Of a stretch of DNA of 64,000 nt, positions 52,219-61,555 are shown piece by piece; the first letter of the stretch is position 1; each line of letters starts with the position of its first letter. The position numbers and the translations under genes are program-made. This DNA comes from Desulfovibrio sp. (GTDB taxonomy: Bacteria; Desulfobacterota; Desulfovibrionia; Desulfovibrionales; Desulfovibrionaceae). The stretch spans positions 372,001-436,000 of the forward strand of contig JAQYWK010000003.1 in assembly GCA_030145055.1 (NCBI GenBank). Direction: 5' to 3'. The notes beneath the pieces were generated by a model. That model worked only from the letters and a program-made list of their open reading frames with translations. It had not been told where the DNA came from and searched no databases.

Positions 52219-54501
52219 GTGTTCAAGAGATTTAGCGAAAGTTTAATCATGAAAATGATTCTATCAGGAGGAATTATACTTCTCCTGAGTGTAATGTTCT
52301 GGACAAGCTTCAACGTGGTCTTTTTCAAAAAAAATGTCACAGAGAATGTGATGTCTGACATTGCGATGCTGTCAGACACTGTTCTACTCAGCCTCCACTA
52401 CGCCATGATGCTCGACTCGAAAGAGGACATCAAAGAAGATATCAACAACATCAGTAAGCAGCGTGAAATTAAAAGCATCCGCATATATAATAAAAAAGGG
52501 CGCATTGTTTTCTCCAACAAGCCTGAAGAAGTTAATGCTATTGTCGACTTAAAAACGCCCTCATGCTGGACCTGCCACCAATACGACCCGATTCCCGCGA
52601 CCATGAGTTTAGCGCAGCGCAGCCGAATGCGAGCAGTCGACGGAGAAAAATCCATAAGCATCATGACACCCATTACCAATTCCATGGGATGTGCACCCGG
52701 ACCTTGTCATATCCACTCTACCGACGAACGTCTTCTAGGTCTGTTAGAGATGGAAGTTTCTACAGAAAAGAAAAGCGCCATGATTCTCACATTTGAGCAA
52801 TCAAATATTACCATTGCCATGATTGTTTTTATTGCAACATTCGCAGCACTTTTCATTTACGCTTATAATTTTATTTTTAAACCTATTCGAAAATTGATTG
52901 CAGCGACTAAAGGCATCGGTGCAGGAAAAGAATTTGAAGTTATTGAACTTGATCAAACAGATGAAATTGGAGCCCTTTCAGATGCATTCAATATGATGGG
53001 GCGACAAGTTCAAGAAAAACACAACGAACTGCGCGAACAAAAAGAAGAATATCGCGATCTTTTTCATAATGTTCCATGCCTTGTAAGCGTCGTTGATCTC
53101 AACTTTAAGGTTATTCGTCATAACAAAGCTTACGAAGAACACTTCGGCAAACCTGCCGGAAGGCATTGCTACCAGATAAACAAAGACCGTGATCAAAAAT
53201 GTGTAGAATGCCCGGTTGAAAGAACTTTTTTCGATCTCACATCACACATGAGTGAGGAATCAGGTCTTTCTAAAAATGGAGATCCTATCCATTGGATTGT
53301 CTACACTTCACCTATCAAGAACCGCTCTGGCAAAATTATCGCAGCCATGGAAATGATGCTCGATATCACCCCACGTAAGAAACTTGAAGAGCGTCTGGCC
53401 ATTTCTGAGGAACGCTACCACGCCATATTTGACTCCATTCCCGGTGCAGTCTTTGTGCTTGATGCTAACACATTAGAGATTTTAAACTGCAATGATCATG
53501 TTGCCGAAATATACGGATATTCTTCTACTGAAATATTAGGTAAACCCTTCACTGAGCTATTTCGTGAAGATGAAAAATCTGATTACAGTCATCTTGTTAC
53601 AATCAAGAAAGAGATAGGCCCATGCACACAGCTAACTAAATTTAACAAACAATTATACGTGATGATGCGCATTTCTCCAGCTCAGTTTCTTGATAACAAG
53701 GCGCTGATTGTTACCTGCAGTGATGTCACTAAAAAGCTCGAAGCTGAACAGCAACTCATTCAGGCCAGCAAAATGACTACGCTTGGAGAGATGGCTTCCG
53801 GCGTTGCGCATGAACTGAATCAACCGCTCGCGATTTTAAAAACAATAAGCAATCTGCTCATGCGTAAAGTATCCCGCGGGCAAGTTGTAGATCCAGAAAT
53901 ATTAAACGAAATGGCTGAAGGAATTGATTCACACGTTGACCGTGCAAGTAAGATTATCGAGCATATGCGCGAATTCGGGCGCAAATCCGATCTGCGAACC
54001 ATGCCGGTACAGGTTAACGATGTGTTAACTCGTGGATTCGAATTCTTCAGTCAACAACTACGAGTTCGTAATATTGATGTTGTTTGGGATCTTGATGACA
54101 ATCTCCCTCTGATCATGGCTGACTCAAACCGACTTGAGCAAGTGGTTATCAACCTGCTAATCAATGCCAGAGATGCGATTGAAGATCATTGGGAAAAAAG
54201 TTGTCCCTTGTCAAAAGACAAGAAAGTTTACCTCACAACGTACCACACAAGAACAAGAGTAATTATAGATATTTGCGATACAGGGGGAGGTATACCTGAA
54301 ACCATCCAAGACAAGCTGTTCGATCCATTCTTCACAACCAAAGATGTGGGAAAAGGCACCGGACTGGGGCTATCCATATCATATGGTATAGTCCAGGATT
54401 ACAAAGGAACAATTCAAGCTTCATCAAAAGAAGGTGCAGGCGCCTGCTTCACAATTGCGTTCCCGCGTGAAGATATTGATGGAAAAAGTATTTCTGAGTA
54501 G
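52219..54501 (+). CDS. Sensor histidine kinase with diheme c-type periplasmic domain
   Basis: The 760-residue kinase has two membrane helices (residues about 13-34 and 198-222) enclosing a periplasmic domain that contains C116-W-T-C119-H120 and C158-x4-C163-H164 (CAPGPCH). The first is a standard c-type heme motif and the second the CX4CH form known from cytochrome c3. A HAMP domain follows (PIRKLIAATKGIGAGKEF), then a Cys-containing PAS (GRHCYQINKDRDQKCVECPV, about 310), a second PAS (about 390-500), and HisKA (MASGVAHELNQPLAI) with a full ATPase domain (DTGGGIPE, GKGTGLGLS). The start is GTG with GGGAGG upstream. It directly follows rrf2. Confidence 0.85.
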   Translation: MFKRFSESLIMKMILSGGIILLLSVMFWTSFNVVFFKKNVTENVMSDIAMLSDTVLLSLHYAMMLDSKEDIKEDINNISKQREIKSIRIYNKKGRIVFSNKPEEVNAIVDLKTPSCWTCHQYDPIPATMSLAQRSRMRAVDGEKSISIMTPITNSMGCAPGPCHIHSTDERLLGLLEMEVSTEKKSAMILTFEQSNITIAMIVFIATFAALFIYAYNFIFKPIRKLIAATKGIGAGKEFEVIELDQTDEIGALSDAFNMMGRQVQEKHNELREQKEEYRDLFHNVPCLVSVVDLNFKVIRHNKAYEEHFGKPAGRHCYQINKDRDQKCVECPVERTFFDLTSHMSEESGLSKNGDPIHWIVYTSPIKNRSGKIIAAMEMMLDITPRKKLEERLAISEERYHAIFDSIPGAVFVLDANTLEILNCNDHVAEIYGYSSTEILGKPFTELFREDEKSDYSHLVTIKKEIGPCTQLTKFNKQLYVMMRISPAQFLDNKALIVTCSDVTKKLEAEQQLIQASKMTTLGEMASGVAHELNQPLAILKTISNLLMRKVSRGQVVDPEILNEMAEGIDSHVDRASKIIEHMREFGRKSDLRTMPVQVNDVLTRGFEFFSQQLRVRNIDVVWDLDDNLPLIMADSNRLEQVVINLLINARDAIEDHWEKSCPLSKDKKVYLTTYHTRTRVIIDICDTGGGIPETIQDKLFDPFFTTKDVGKGTGLGLSISYGIVQDYKGTIQASSKEGAGACFTIAFPREDIDGKSISE

Positions 54502-54549
54502 GTTGCCCCTTCAAACGCAAACCACGCCTTAGACTCAGGAGATTTCATC

Positions 54550-55188
54550 ATGCTTGATTTCGTAATTGAACCCATAAATTTCATAATAGCATTCATCAAC
54601 GCCATGGGGCTTGGCGAACAGGTATCCATTGCCACCGGACTTATTTATATTGTGCTAAGCGTCCGACAGAATGCTCTATGCTGGCCGTTCGGCATTGTAA
54701 GCGTTGCGATATGGATGGTCGTTGTATTCCAAGGAAAGTTATACTCAGATGCATTCTTGCAGTTCATATATGTCGTTCTAGGGTTCTACGGCTGGTATCA
54801 ATGGGTTCGCGGAGGGGATGGTCACGAACCGCTTAAAGTACGAAAGATTGATCGTAAGTTATCATGTCGTTTAGCCATAATCGGACTTCTGACCTTCATA
54901 CCACTCGGATATGTTTCAGAAAATTATCTTGGAGCATCGTTCCCATGGTGGGATGCTCTGACAACGGTCATCAGCCTTATTGCCCAATACCTGCTCGCGA
55001 AAAAATACCTCGAAAACTGGCTCCTATGGATTACCGCAGACACAATGTATATCGTCATTTATTATCTCAAAGGATGGACCGGATATAGCGGCTTAATGAC
55101 GGTCTACACCATCATGGCTATTATCGGTTTCGCGCAGTGGCTCAAATCATATAAAGTAGATAGATCGGTAGAATGCCAACCCGCATAG
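54550..55188 (+). CDS. pnuC: Nicotinamide riboside transporter PnuC
   Basis: The 212-residue membrane protein has seven hydrophobic helices and PnuC landmarks: IATGLIYIVLSVRQNALCWPFGIVSV near residue 30, YSDAFLQFIYVVLGFYGWYQW near 70 and WITADTMYIVIYYLKG near 158. It imports nicotinamide riboside by facilitated diffusion, driven by intracellular phosphorylation. GGAG precedes the ATG. Its last 16 bases overlap the next gene, a predicted kinase, which completes the import-and-trap pair. Confidence 0.9.
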   Translation: MLDFVIEPINFIIAFINAMGLGEQVSIATGLIYIVLSVRQNALCWPFGIVSVAIWMVVVFQGKLYSDAFLQFIYVVLGFYGWYQWVRGGDGHEPLKVRKIDRKLSCRLAIIGLLTFIPLGYVSENYLGASFPWWDALTTVISLIAQYLLAKKYLENWLLWITADTMYIVIYYLKGWTGYSGLMTVYTIMAIIGFAQWLKSYKVDRSVECQPA

Positions 55189-55703
55189 TTATTCTAGGCT
55201 CAGAATCCACCGGTAAAACAACGCTCGCGGCAAAACTTGCTGAATATTTCAAAGTGGATTTCGCAAAGGAATACCTGCGAGAATATTTTGAAATGAAAAA
55301 AGGAATTCTCACGATTGAAGACGCCATTCCCATTGCAATGGGCCAGCTAGAAAATGAACGCGAGCTTGAAACAAAAGGGGATTACCCTCTTATCTGCGAT
55401 ACCGACATAATCTCATCGATCGTTTATTCTAAATATTACTTTGGCGAATGTCCGGCATGGATAGAAGATCAATTCAGCAAAAGAAGCCGCACTCACTACT
55501 TACTTTGCGACATAGACGTCCCATGGGTTGCAGATGGGCAGCGCGACAAACCAGAGGAAAGAGAACATATGCAAAATCTTTTCTTGAACGAACTGCGCGC
55601 AAAAAACATGTCATTCGACATTATCTCCGGGGACATAGAAACCAGAGTAAAAAGGTCTGTAAGTATCATCAGTGATTTATTAAAAACAAACCTCCCTGAT
55701 TGA
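55173..55703 (+). CDS. NadR-like nicotinamide riboside kinase
   Basis: The 176-residue protein is a P-loop kinase (IVILGSESTGKTTLAAKL, residues 5-22) resembling the C-terminal kinase domain of NadR; the nucleotidyltransferase domain is absent. Conserved segments include FAKEYLREYFEMKK, ICDTDIISSIVYSKYYFG and HYLLCDIDVPWVADGQRD. It would phosphorylate incoming nicotinamide riboside to NMN. Its start lies 16 bases inside pnuC, strongly suggesting translational coupling and a common role in NAD salvage. Confidence 0.85.
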   Translation: MPTRIVILGSESTGKTTLAAKLAEYFKVDFAKEYLREYFEMKKGILTIEDAIPIAMGQLENERELETKGDYPLICDTDIISSIVYSKYYFGECPAWIEDQFSKRSRTHYLLCDIDVPWVADGQRDKPEEREHMQNLFLNELRAKNMSFDIISGDIETRVKRSVSIISDLLKTNLPD

Positions 55704-55856
55704 TTAATCAATAATTCACTCATAATAACCGATTAAAGAGAATTTTATACGGCAAATATTGCGCGTTGCTTAATATTCACCCGTATTTTCTTGATTTGAT
55801 AACCTTTCTGTGTCATCCTTAATTGACTTCATCTGAAGATCAATAAGGAGATTATA

Positions 55857-57428
55857 ATGCGAAAAAAATTATTGCTGACTTTAGCAATCGTGGCGTGTTT
55901 TGCGATCGGAGCAACAGTTGCTCAGGCCAAAACACTGACTCTGGGCCTCAAGGGAGAACCTACTTCTCTTGATCCTCACTTTCACAACGTATCAGCCAAT
56001 AATATGCAGGCTCTGTATATCTTTGACAAGCTTATCCGTCAGGATAACAGACAAAAACTCCAGCCAGGTCTTGCAGTGTCCTGGACACCTGTTTCTGACA
56101 AAATTTGGGAATTCAAACTCCGTAAGGGCGTAAAATTTCATGACGGTTCTCCATTCACAGCTGAAGATGTAAAATTCACACTTGAACGTATTCCTAATGT
56201 TCCCAATAGTCCTTCTTCTTTCACAGGATTTGTAAGCACAATCAAAAATATTGATATCGTAGATGCTAACACTATCCGCTTCACTACAGAACAACCTTCA
56301 CCACTTTTGCCAAGACAATTGGCAGCATTCACCATTATTTCCAAAAAGAACGCTGAAGGCGCATCCACTGCAGACTTCAACTCAGGTAAAGCTGCAATCG
56401 GAACCGGGCCTTACTCTCTAGTAAAATGGGACCGTGGCGACAAAATCACATACAAACGCAATGATGCATACTGGGGAGAGAAGCTCCCATGGGATGAAAT
56501 CGTCGTTAGGCCTATCACTAATGACGGAACTCGCGTTGCAGCACTTAAATCTGGCGACGTAGACCTTATCAACTTTGTGCCTCCAGCCGATGTTAAACAT
56601 CTCGAAAAAGATTCCAAAATTCACCTTTCTGAGTCTCCTTCTACTCGTCTCATTTACCTGCACCTTGACTCTGACCGTGATGACTCCCCTACCGTCACAG
56701 GTAATAACGGCGAAAAGATTAAGAATCCTCTGAAAGACCCACGTGTACGTAAAGCTATTTCTAAAGCTATCAACCGCAAAGCTATTGCAGCACGCATCAT
56801 GGACGGCCTTGCTGTTCCTGCAAGCCAGATGGTTCCAGATGGCTACGAAGGAACAAGCACAAGACTTATGCCTGAAGCGTACGATCCTAAAGGCGCAAAG
56901 AAATTGCTTGCGAAAGCAGGTTACCCTGATGGATTCAAAATCATCATCCACGGCCCTAATGACCGTTATGTAAACGATTCTGATATCGCTCAGGCAGTTG
57001 CTCAGATGCTCACCAAAATCGGTATTAAAACCGAGGTTAGCACAATGCCTAAGAGTGTTTACTTCGGTAGAGCTTCCAAACTGGAATTCAGCCTCATGCT
57101 ATTAGGCTGGGCAACAGATACTGGCGAACAATCTAACTGCCTAGCATCTTTGCTTCATACTTACGATGCAGAGAAAGGTTTCGGCTCAGCCAACCGCGGT
57201 CGCTACTCTAACGAGCTGCTTGACTCAACACTCGAAGAAGCTCTTGTCACAGTTGATAATGACAAGCACAACAACTTGATCATCAAAGCTACTGAAATTG
57301 GTATCGGCGAGACCGGAATCGTTCCTATTCACTACCAGGTGAACGTATGGGGAATGAAGAAAGGACTCGATTACAATGGCCGCACAGATGGTTACACAAT
57401 CCCGCGCGAAATCGTTTCAGGAAAATAA
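55857..57428 (+). CDS. ABC peptide/nickel-type transporter, binding protein
   Basis: The 523-residue periplasmic protein has a Sec signal (RKKLLLTLAIVACFAIGATVAQA, cleavage after AQA at residue 24) and the family 5 pattern LKGEPTSLDPHFHNVSANNMQALYIFDKLIRQD, WEFKLRKGVKFHDGSPFTAEDV and AAIGTGPYSLVKWDRGDKITYKRNDAYWG. It collects short peptides, or another solute, for the DppBCDF-like complex downstream. AAGGAG precedes the ATG. The 150-bp gap before it probably holds the promoter. A hairpin after the gene reduces downstream expression. Specificity cannot be read from sequence. Confidence 0.88.
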   Translation: MRKKLLLTLAIVACFAIGATVAQAKTLTLGLKGEPTSLDPHFHNVSANNMQALYIFDKLIRQDNRQKLQPGLAVSWTPVSDKIWEFKLRKGVKFHDGSPFTAEDVKFTLERIPNVPNSPSSFTGFVSTIKNIDIVDANTIRFTTEQPSPLLPRQLAAFTIISKKNAEGASTADFNSGKAAIGTGPYSLVKWDRGDKITYKRNDAYWGEKLPWDEIVVRPITNDGTRVAALKSGDVDLINFVPPADVKHLEKDSKIHLSESPSTRLIYLHLDSDRDDSPTVTGNNGEKIKNPLKDPRVRKAISKAINRKAIAARIMDGLAVPASQMVPDGYEGTSTRLMPEAYDPKGAKKLLAKAGYPDGFKIIIHGPNDRYVNDSDIAQAVAQMLTKIGIKTEVSTMPKSVYFGRASKLEFSLMLLGWATDTGEQSNCLASLLHTYDAEKGFGSANRGRYSNELLDSTLEEALVTVDNDKHNNLIIKATEIGIGETGIVPIHYQVNVWGMKKGLDYNGRTDGYTIPREIVSGK

Positions 57429-57454
57429 CAATTCAAATAACAGAATAAACTTGA

Positions 57455-57480
57455 GGGGCGTACTTGTACGCCCCTTTTGT
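57455..57480 (+). terminator. Attenuator-like terminator between binding protein and permease
   Basis: A nine-bp perfect stem (GGGGCGTAC, loop TT, GTACGCCCC) is followed by TTTT, so only a share of transcripts would continue into the permease gene. Confidence 0.75.
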
Positions 57481-57499
57481 AGTGGAGCGATAGCCCTTT

Positions 57500-58474
57500 A
57501 TGCTCGCATTTTTGATTCGTAGAATTTCACAAAGCGTCATGGTGCTGCTTGTTATGTCAGTGCTAGTCTTCGTGGGTGTCTTTTATATAGGTAACCCCAT
57601 CGACATTTTGATTGCACCAGATGCAACTCCTGCTGAATATGCACGCGCAGTAAAAGAACTGGGTCTTGATAAACCCATGCTCGACCAATACTGGATATTT
57701 TTAAAAGACGCAGTGCACGGTGATCTCGGTAATTCCTTTGTATATAATGAGCCTGCACTAAAGCTTATTTTACAAAGAATGCCCGCCACAATGGAACTTG
57801 CGGTAACAGCAATGCTCATGGCGGTCTTTATTGGTATACCGCTGGGAATGCTCGCGGGAATCAAGCACGACACAATGCTTGGCCGATCCATTATGCGCTT
57901 TTCAATTTTAGGATTCAGTCTACCCACGTTCTGGGTGGGGCTTATGTTCATCATTCTTTTTTCCGTTCAACTGGGCTGGCTGCCTTCCGGCGGTCGAGGG
58001 ACCACGGTTGAACTGCTGGGAGTTCCCGTAAGTTTTCTTACATGGGACGGCATACAGCACTTAATTCTCCCGGCCATGAACCTCGCACTTTTCAAAACTT
58101 CGCTGGCCATACGGCTCAGCAGAGCCGGAGTTCAAGAGAATTTACAAATGGACTATGTTAAATTCGCCAAAGCAAAAGGGTTATCAAACACCAGAATCAT
58201 CGGCTTACATGTCATGAAGAATATTATGATACCGGTCATTACGGTTCTGGGCATGGAGTTCGGTGGACTTATCGCTTTTGCCGTTGTTACTGAGACTATT
58301 TTTTCATGGCCCGGCATGGGTAAACTGGTCATCGACTCAATCGGAGTGTTGGACCGTCCTGTAATCGTTGCATACCTGCTGATTACCGTGACGATGTTCA
58401 TCATCATCAACCTACTCGTTGACATCATCTACTCCATACTGGATCCCAGAGTTCGTCTGGGCGACCACAATTAG
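57500..58474 (+). CDS. ABC peptide transporter permease, DppB-like
   Basis: The 324-residue permease begins with a hydrophobic helix (FLIRRISQSVMVLLVMSVLVFVGVFYIG) and a periplasmic loop (AEYARAVKELGLDKPMLDQYWIFLKDAVHGDLG). The EAA-like loop reads VQENLQMDYVKFAKAKGLSNTRIIGLHVMKNIMIPVITVLG at about 210-250. Six membrane segments are expected. It is paired with the next gene and belongs to the same transporter. Confidence 0.9.
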   Translation: MLAFLIRRISQSVMVLLVMSVLVFVGVFYIGNPIDILIAPDATPAEYARAVKELGLDKPMLDQYWIFLKDAVHGDLGNSFVYNEPALKLILQRMPATMELAVTAMLMAVFIGIPLGMLAGIKHDTMLGRSIMRFSILGFSLPTFWVGLMFIILFSVQLGWLPSGGRGTTVELLGVPVSFLTWDGIQHLILPAMNLALFKTSLAIRLSRAGVQENLQMDYVKFAKAKGLSNTRIIGLHVMKNIMIPVITVLGMEFGGLIAFAVVTETIFSWPGMGKLVIDSIGVLDRPVIVAYLLITVTMFIIINLLVDIIYSILDPRVRLGDHN

Positions 58475-58483
58475 GATCAAAAT

Positions 58484-59431
58484 ATGGCAGACATAAACGA
58501 AGTGAAACAGCCGGATTTTAACTCAGTGCAAGGCGATGGCGTCTTACCCGTGAAAGAAGAATCCTTGCTGGTACAATCACTCAAAGAATATTTTGAAAGC
58601 AAAACAGCAGCCATCGGACTAATAATTCTAACGGTGATGATTGTAGTGGCTCTTCTTGCGCCTTACATTTCTCCGCAGAATCCATACGATTTGATGAGCA
58701 TAGACATCATGGATTCCAAGCTCGAGCCTGGAAGCAAAACCATGGACGAGTCTACCACCTTTGTTCTGGGTACAGACAGCCAGGGTCGCGACATGCTCAG
58801 CTCCATTCTTTATGGACTTCGCATCAGTCTCGGAGTCGGCGTACTCAGTACAGTAATCGCTCTTATCATCGGATCAATTATCGGGCTGTGGGCCTCATTT
58901 ATAGGAGGCCGGACCGACTCATTCATTATGCGGGTAGTTGACCTGCAACTGAGTTTTCCAGCAATTCTGGTAGCACTCATACTGCTGGCCGTACTTGGTA
59001 AGGGCATTGATAAAATCATCCTGTCTTTGGTCATTGTACAATGGGCGTATTACGCCCGCGCCATACGCAGTAATGTTTTGGTAGAACGACGAAAAGAATA
59101 TGTTGAAGCGGCAAAATGCCTTGGATTACCGCAACGTCGGATAATGTTCGGACACGTTTTACCCAACTGTACGCCAGAATTAATTGTTATATCCACAGTA
59201 AAAGTTGCAGGAGCCATCGCGCTTGAAGCGACTTTGTCTTTCCTTGGACTCGGGATGCCCATCACTGAACCTTCTCTAGGTCTGCTGATTGCAAACGGCT
59301 ATAAGTACATGCAAAGTGGGTACTACTGGATCAGCTTCTACCCGGGTGTTGCTCTGCTCATTCTGATTGTAAGTATTAACCTCGTGGGTGACAGACTACG
59401 CGACGTATTGAATCCGAGGCTAAAAAAATGA
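58484..59431 (+). CDS. ABC peptide transporter permease, DppC-like
   Basis: The 315-residue protein starts with a long hydrophilic N-terminus (about 40 residues), then a membrane helix (AAIGLIILTVMIVVALLAPYI), the DppC signature FVLGTDSQGRDMLSSILYGLRISLGVGVLS and the EAA loop EYVEAAKCLGLPQRRIMFGHVLPNCTPELIV. Its stop overlaps the next gene by four bases (ATGA). Confidence 0.9.
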   Translation: MADINEVKQPDFNSVQGDGVLPVKEESLLVQSLKEYFESKTAAIGLIILTVMIVVALLAPYISPQNPYDLMSIDIMDSKLEPGSKTMDESTTFVLGTDSQGRDMLSSILYGLRISLGVGVLSTVIALIIGSIIGLWASFIGGRTDSFIMRVVDLQLSFPAILVALILLAVLGKGIDKIILSLVIVQWAYYARAIRSNVLVERRKEYVEAAKCLGLPQRRIMFGHVLPNCTPELIVISTVKVAGAIALEATLSFLGLGMPITEPSLGLLIANGYKYMQSGYYWISFYPGVALLILIVSINLVGDRLRDVLNPRLKK

Positions 59432-60390
59432 GCAATGAATTACTCGACATTAAAAAACTGGAAACATTTTTCTACACCCGCGCAGGCATTGCTAAGGCCG
59501 TCAACGGTATATCTTTAAGCGTTGATAAAGGTGAAATAGTTGGTATTGTAGGAGAGTCTGGTTCCGGTAAATCCGTAACAGGATTCTCGATCATGGGGCT
59601 TGTTGACCCTCCCGGAGAAATTGCGGGTGGCAGTATCAAGTTTAAGGGTGAAGAAATCATCGGGCAGACCGAAGAAGAATGGCGCTCATTCAGAGGAGCC
59701 AAGGTCTCCATGATTTTTCAGGACCCGATGATGACTCTGAACCCTGTTCTTCGTATCGATACTCAGATGATTGAAGCCATTCGTGCCCATGAGAAAGTAA
59801 GCAAGAAAGAAGCTAGAAGACGATGTGTTGAAACTCTCGCAATGGTCGGAATACCTTCACCTGCGGAGCGGATTAAATCATATCCGCACCAGTTTTCAGG
59901 AGGAATGAGGCAGCGAGTGGCAATCGCCATCGGCCTTCTAAACAAGCCCGACCTGATTATCGCAGATGAACCGACAACAGCTCTGGATGTTACCATTCAG
60001 GGACAGATTCTATCTGAAATGCAGACTCTCTGTCGTAAGACAGGCATGGCGCTAATCTGGATTACACACGACCTGACAGTTATTGCCGGACTGGCGCACA
60101 AAGTAGCTGTTATGTACGCGGGCAAAATCATCGAATCAGGCAATGTTCAAGAAGTTCTGGACGAACCATTACACCCATATACTCACGGACTGATAGGCTC
60201 TGTACCGAGCCGAAATAAACGAGGCCAACCTCTTTATCAGATTCCGGGAATGACCCCTTCACTGATTAATATACCTGAAGGCTGTTCATTCCGCATGCGC
60301 TGTCCGCACGCGGACGAAATATGCATGAAAGAACCGGATGAAACAATTTCTGACAACGGACGCATGGTTCGTTGCCACCACCCTCTTTAA
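59428..60390 (+). CDS. ABC peptide transporter ATPase, DppD-like
   Basis: The 320-residue ATPase shows Walker A GESGSGKS (about 39-46), Q-loop MIFQDPMMTLNP, signature FSGGMRQRV, Walker B LIIADEPTTALDV and ITHDLTVIAG. The C-terminal Cys-rich tail (EGCSFRMRCPHADEICMKE and RCHHP) is the oligopeptide-type Fe-S/metal tail (oligo_HPY). Overlaps the preceding permease gene by four bases, so it is translated together with it. Confidence 0.92.
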   Translation: MSNELLDIKKLETFFYTRAGIAKAVNGISLSVDKGEIVGIVGESGSGKSVTGFSIMGLVDPPGEIAGGSIKFKGEEIIGQTEEEWRSFRGAKVSMIFQDPMMTLNPVLRIDTQMIEAIRAHEKVSKKEARRRCVETLAMVGIPSPAERIKSYPHQFSGGMRQRVAIAIGLLNKPDLIIADEPTTALDVTIQGQILSEMQTLCRKTGMALIWITHDLTVIAGLAHKVAVMYAGKIIESGNVQEVLDEPLHPYTHGLIGSVPSRNKRGQPLYQIPGMTPSLINIPEGCSFRMRCPHADEICMKEPDETISDNGRMVRCHHPL

Positions 60391-60420
60391 GCTAAGCCTG
60401 CACCAACAAATGGACGTTAT

Positions 60421-61425
60421 ATGAGTGATGACAAGACCCCTTTTATCAGCTGTAAAAACCTCAGCCGAGTATTCGTTAAAAAGCTCGACTTTGCAGGGAA
60501 AATAGCAAGAACCCTCGGTTCTAAAATTCGTGAAGAAAAAGTTCAGGCTGTCGATAGTGTCGATCTAGATGTTATGCCCGGCGAAGTTCTGGGACTAGTA
60601 GGCGAGTCCGGCTGTGGAAAGTCTACGCTAGGACGGATGCTTTGTGGAATTCTACCTTCTTCTAACGGGGACATTTTCTATAAAGGCAATAATGTTAAAA
60701 AGATGTCTACTAAAGAGGCGCTACACTACGCCATAAACGTTCAAATGATTTTTCAAGACCCATATGCGTCACTAAATCCGCGCAAAAGGGTAAATCAGAT
60801 TATTGGCGAAGCTCCGCTATACCATGGGTTGACCACAAAGAAAGATCTCGATTCATATCTGGAAGACGTAATGCTGCGTTGCGGCCTTGATCCAACTTAT
60901 AAGAATCGCTACCCGCATCAATTTTCAGGTGGCCAGCGTCAACGGATAGGTATTGCAAGGGCTATGGCTGTTCAGCCGGAATGTCTGGTTTGTGATGAAT
61001 CTGTTGCTGCGCTAGATGTGTCTATTCAGGCCCAGATTTTGAATCTCTTTATGGACCTACGCAAAGAACTGAATTTAACATGTTTATTTATCAGTCATGA
61101 TTTAGGCGTTGTAGAGCATATTTCAGATCGCATAGCAGTTATGTATCTAGGTAGAATAGTTGAGATAGCATCAGTTGAAAAACTTTTCAGCGAGCCATTC
61201 CATCCATATACACAAGCGCTTCTAAATGAAGTGCCAAGGCTGGATAAAAGAGATGTTGATTTCGCACCCCTGAAAGGAGAAATACCCTCACCTCTTGATC
61301 CACCAGAAGGATGTCACTTTCACCCACGCTGTGCTCACGCAATGGACATATGCAGAAAAGTAATTCCAGAAATTAAAGAGACCGCTCCGGGCCACAAAAC
61401 CCGATGTCATCTTGCAGATGTATAA
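60421..61425 (+). CDS. ABC peptide transporter ATPase, DppF-like
   Basis: The 334-residue partner ATPase has Walker A GESGCGKS near residue 62, Q-loop [16 protein letters not shown], signature [10 protein letters not shown], Walker [14 protein letters not shown] (Ser for Pro in DEP) and [12 protein letters not shown]. The tail [16 protein letters not shown] is the same oligo_HPY type. The gap from the previous gene is 30 bases. A terminator follows, ending the five-gene importer operon. Confidence 0.92.
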   Translation: MSDDKTPFISCKNLSRVFVKKLDFAGKIARTLGSKIREEKVQAVDSVDLDVMPGEVLGLVGESGCGKSTLGRMLCGILPSSNGDIFYKGNNVKKMSTKEALHYAINVQMIFQDPYASLNPRKRVNQIIGEAPLYHGLTTKKDLDSYLEDVMLRCGLDPTYKNRYPHQFSGGQRQRIGIARAMAVQPECLVCDESVAALDVSIQAQILNLFMDLRKELNLTCLFISHDLGVVEHISDRIAVMYLGRIVEIASVEKLFSEPFHPYTQALLNEVPRLDKRDVDFAPLKGEIPSPLDPPEGCHFHPRCAHAMDICRKVIPEIKETAPGHKTRCHLADV

Positions 61426-61499
61426 GCTAAAAACATTTAGGTTGATGTATACACCCGACATACGATCATCCTTTTGAGCATATTATATTGCTCTGAAAA

Positions 61500-61530
61500 A
61501 AAGGGAACCTGTTTACAGGTTCCCTTTTCA
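61500..61530. terminator. Bidirectional terminator after the DppF-like gene
   Basis: An 11-bp stem (AAGGGAACCTG, loop TTTA, CAGGTTCCCTT) at 61501-61526 is followed by TTTT; the minus-strand side is flanked by A-runs, so it also works for the convergent flavodoxin gene. Confidence 0.9.
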
Positions 61531-61555
61531 ATTTCTAATATGCGTAGTTTTATTT

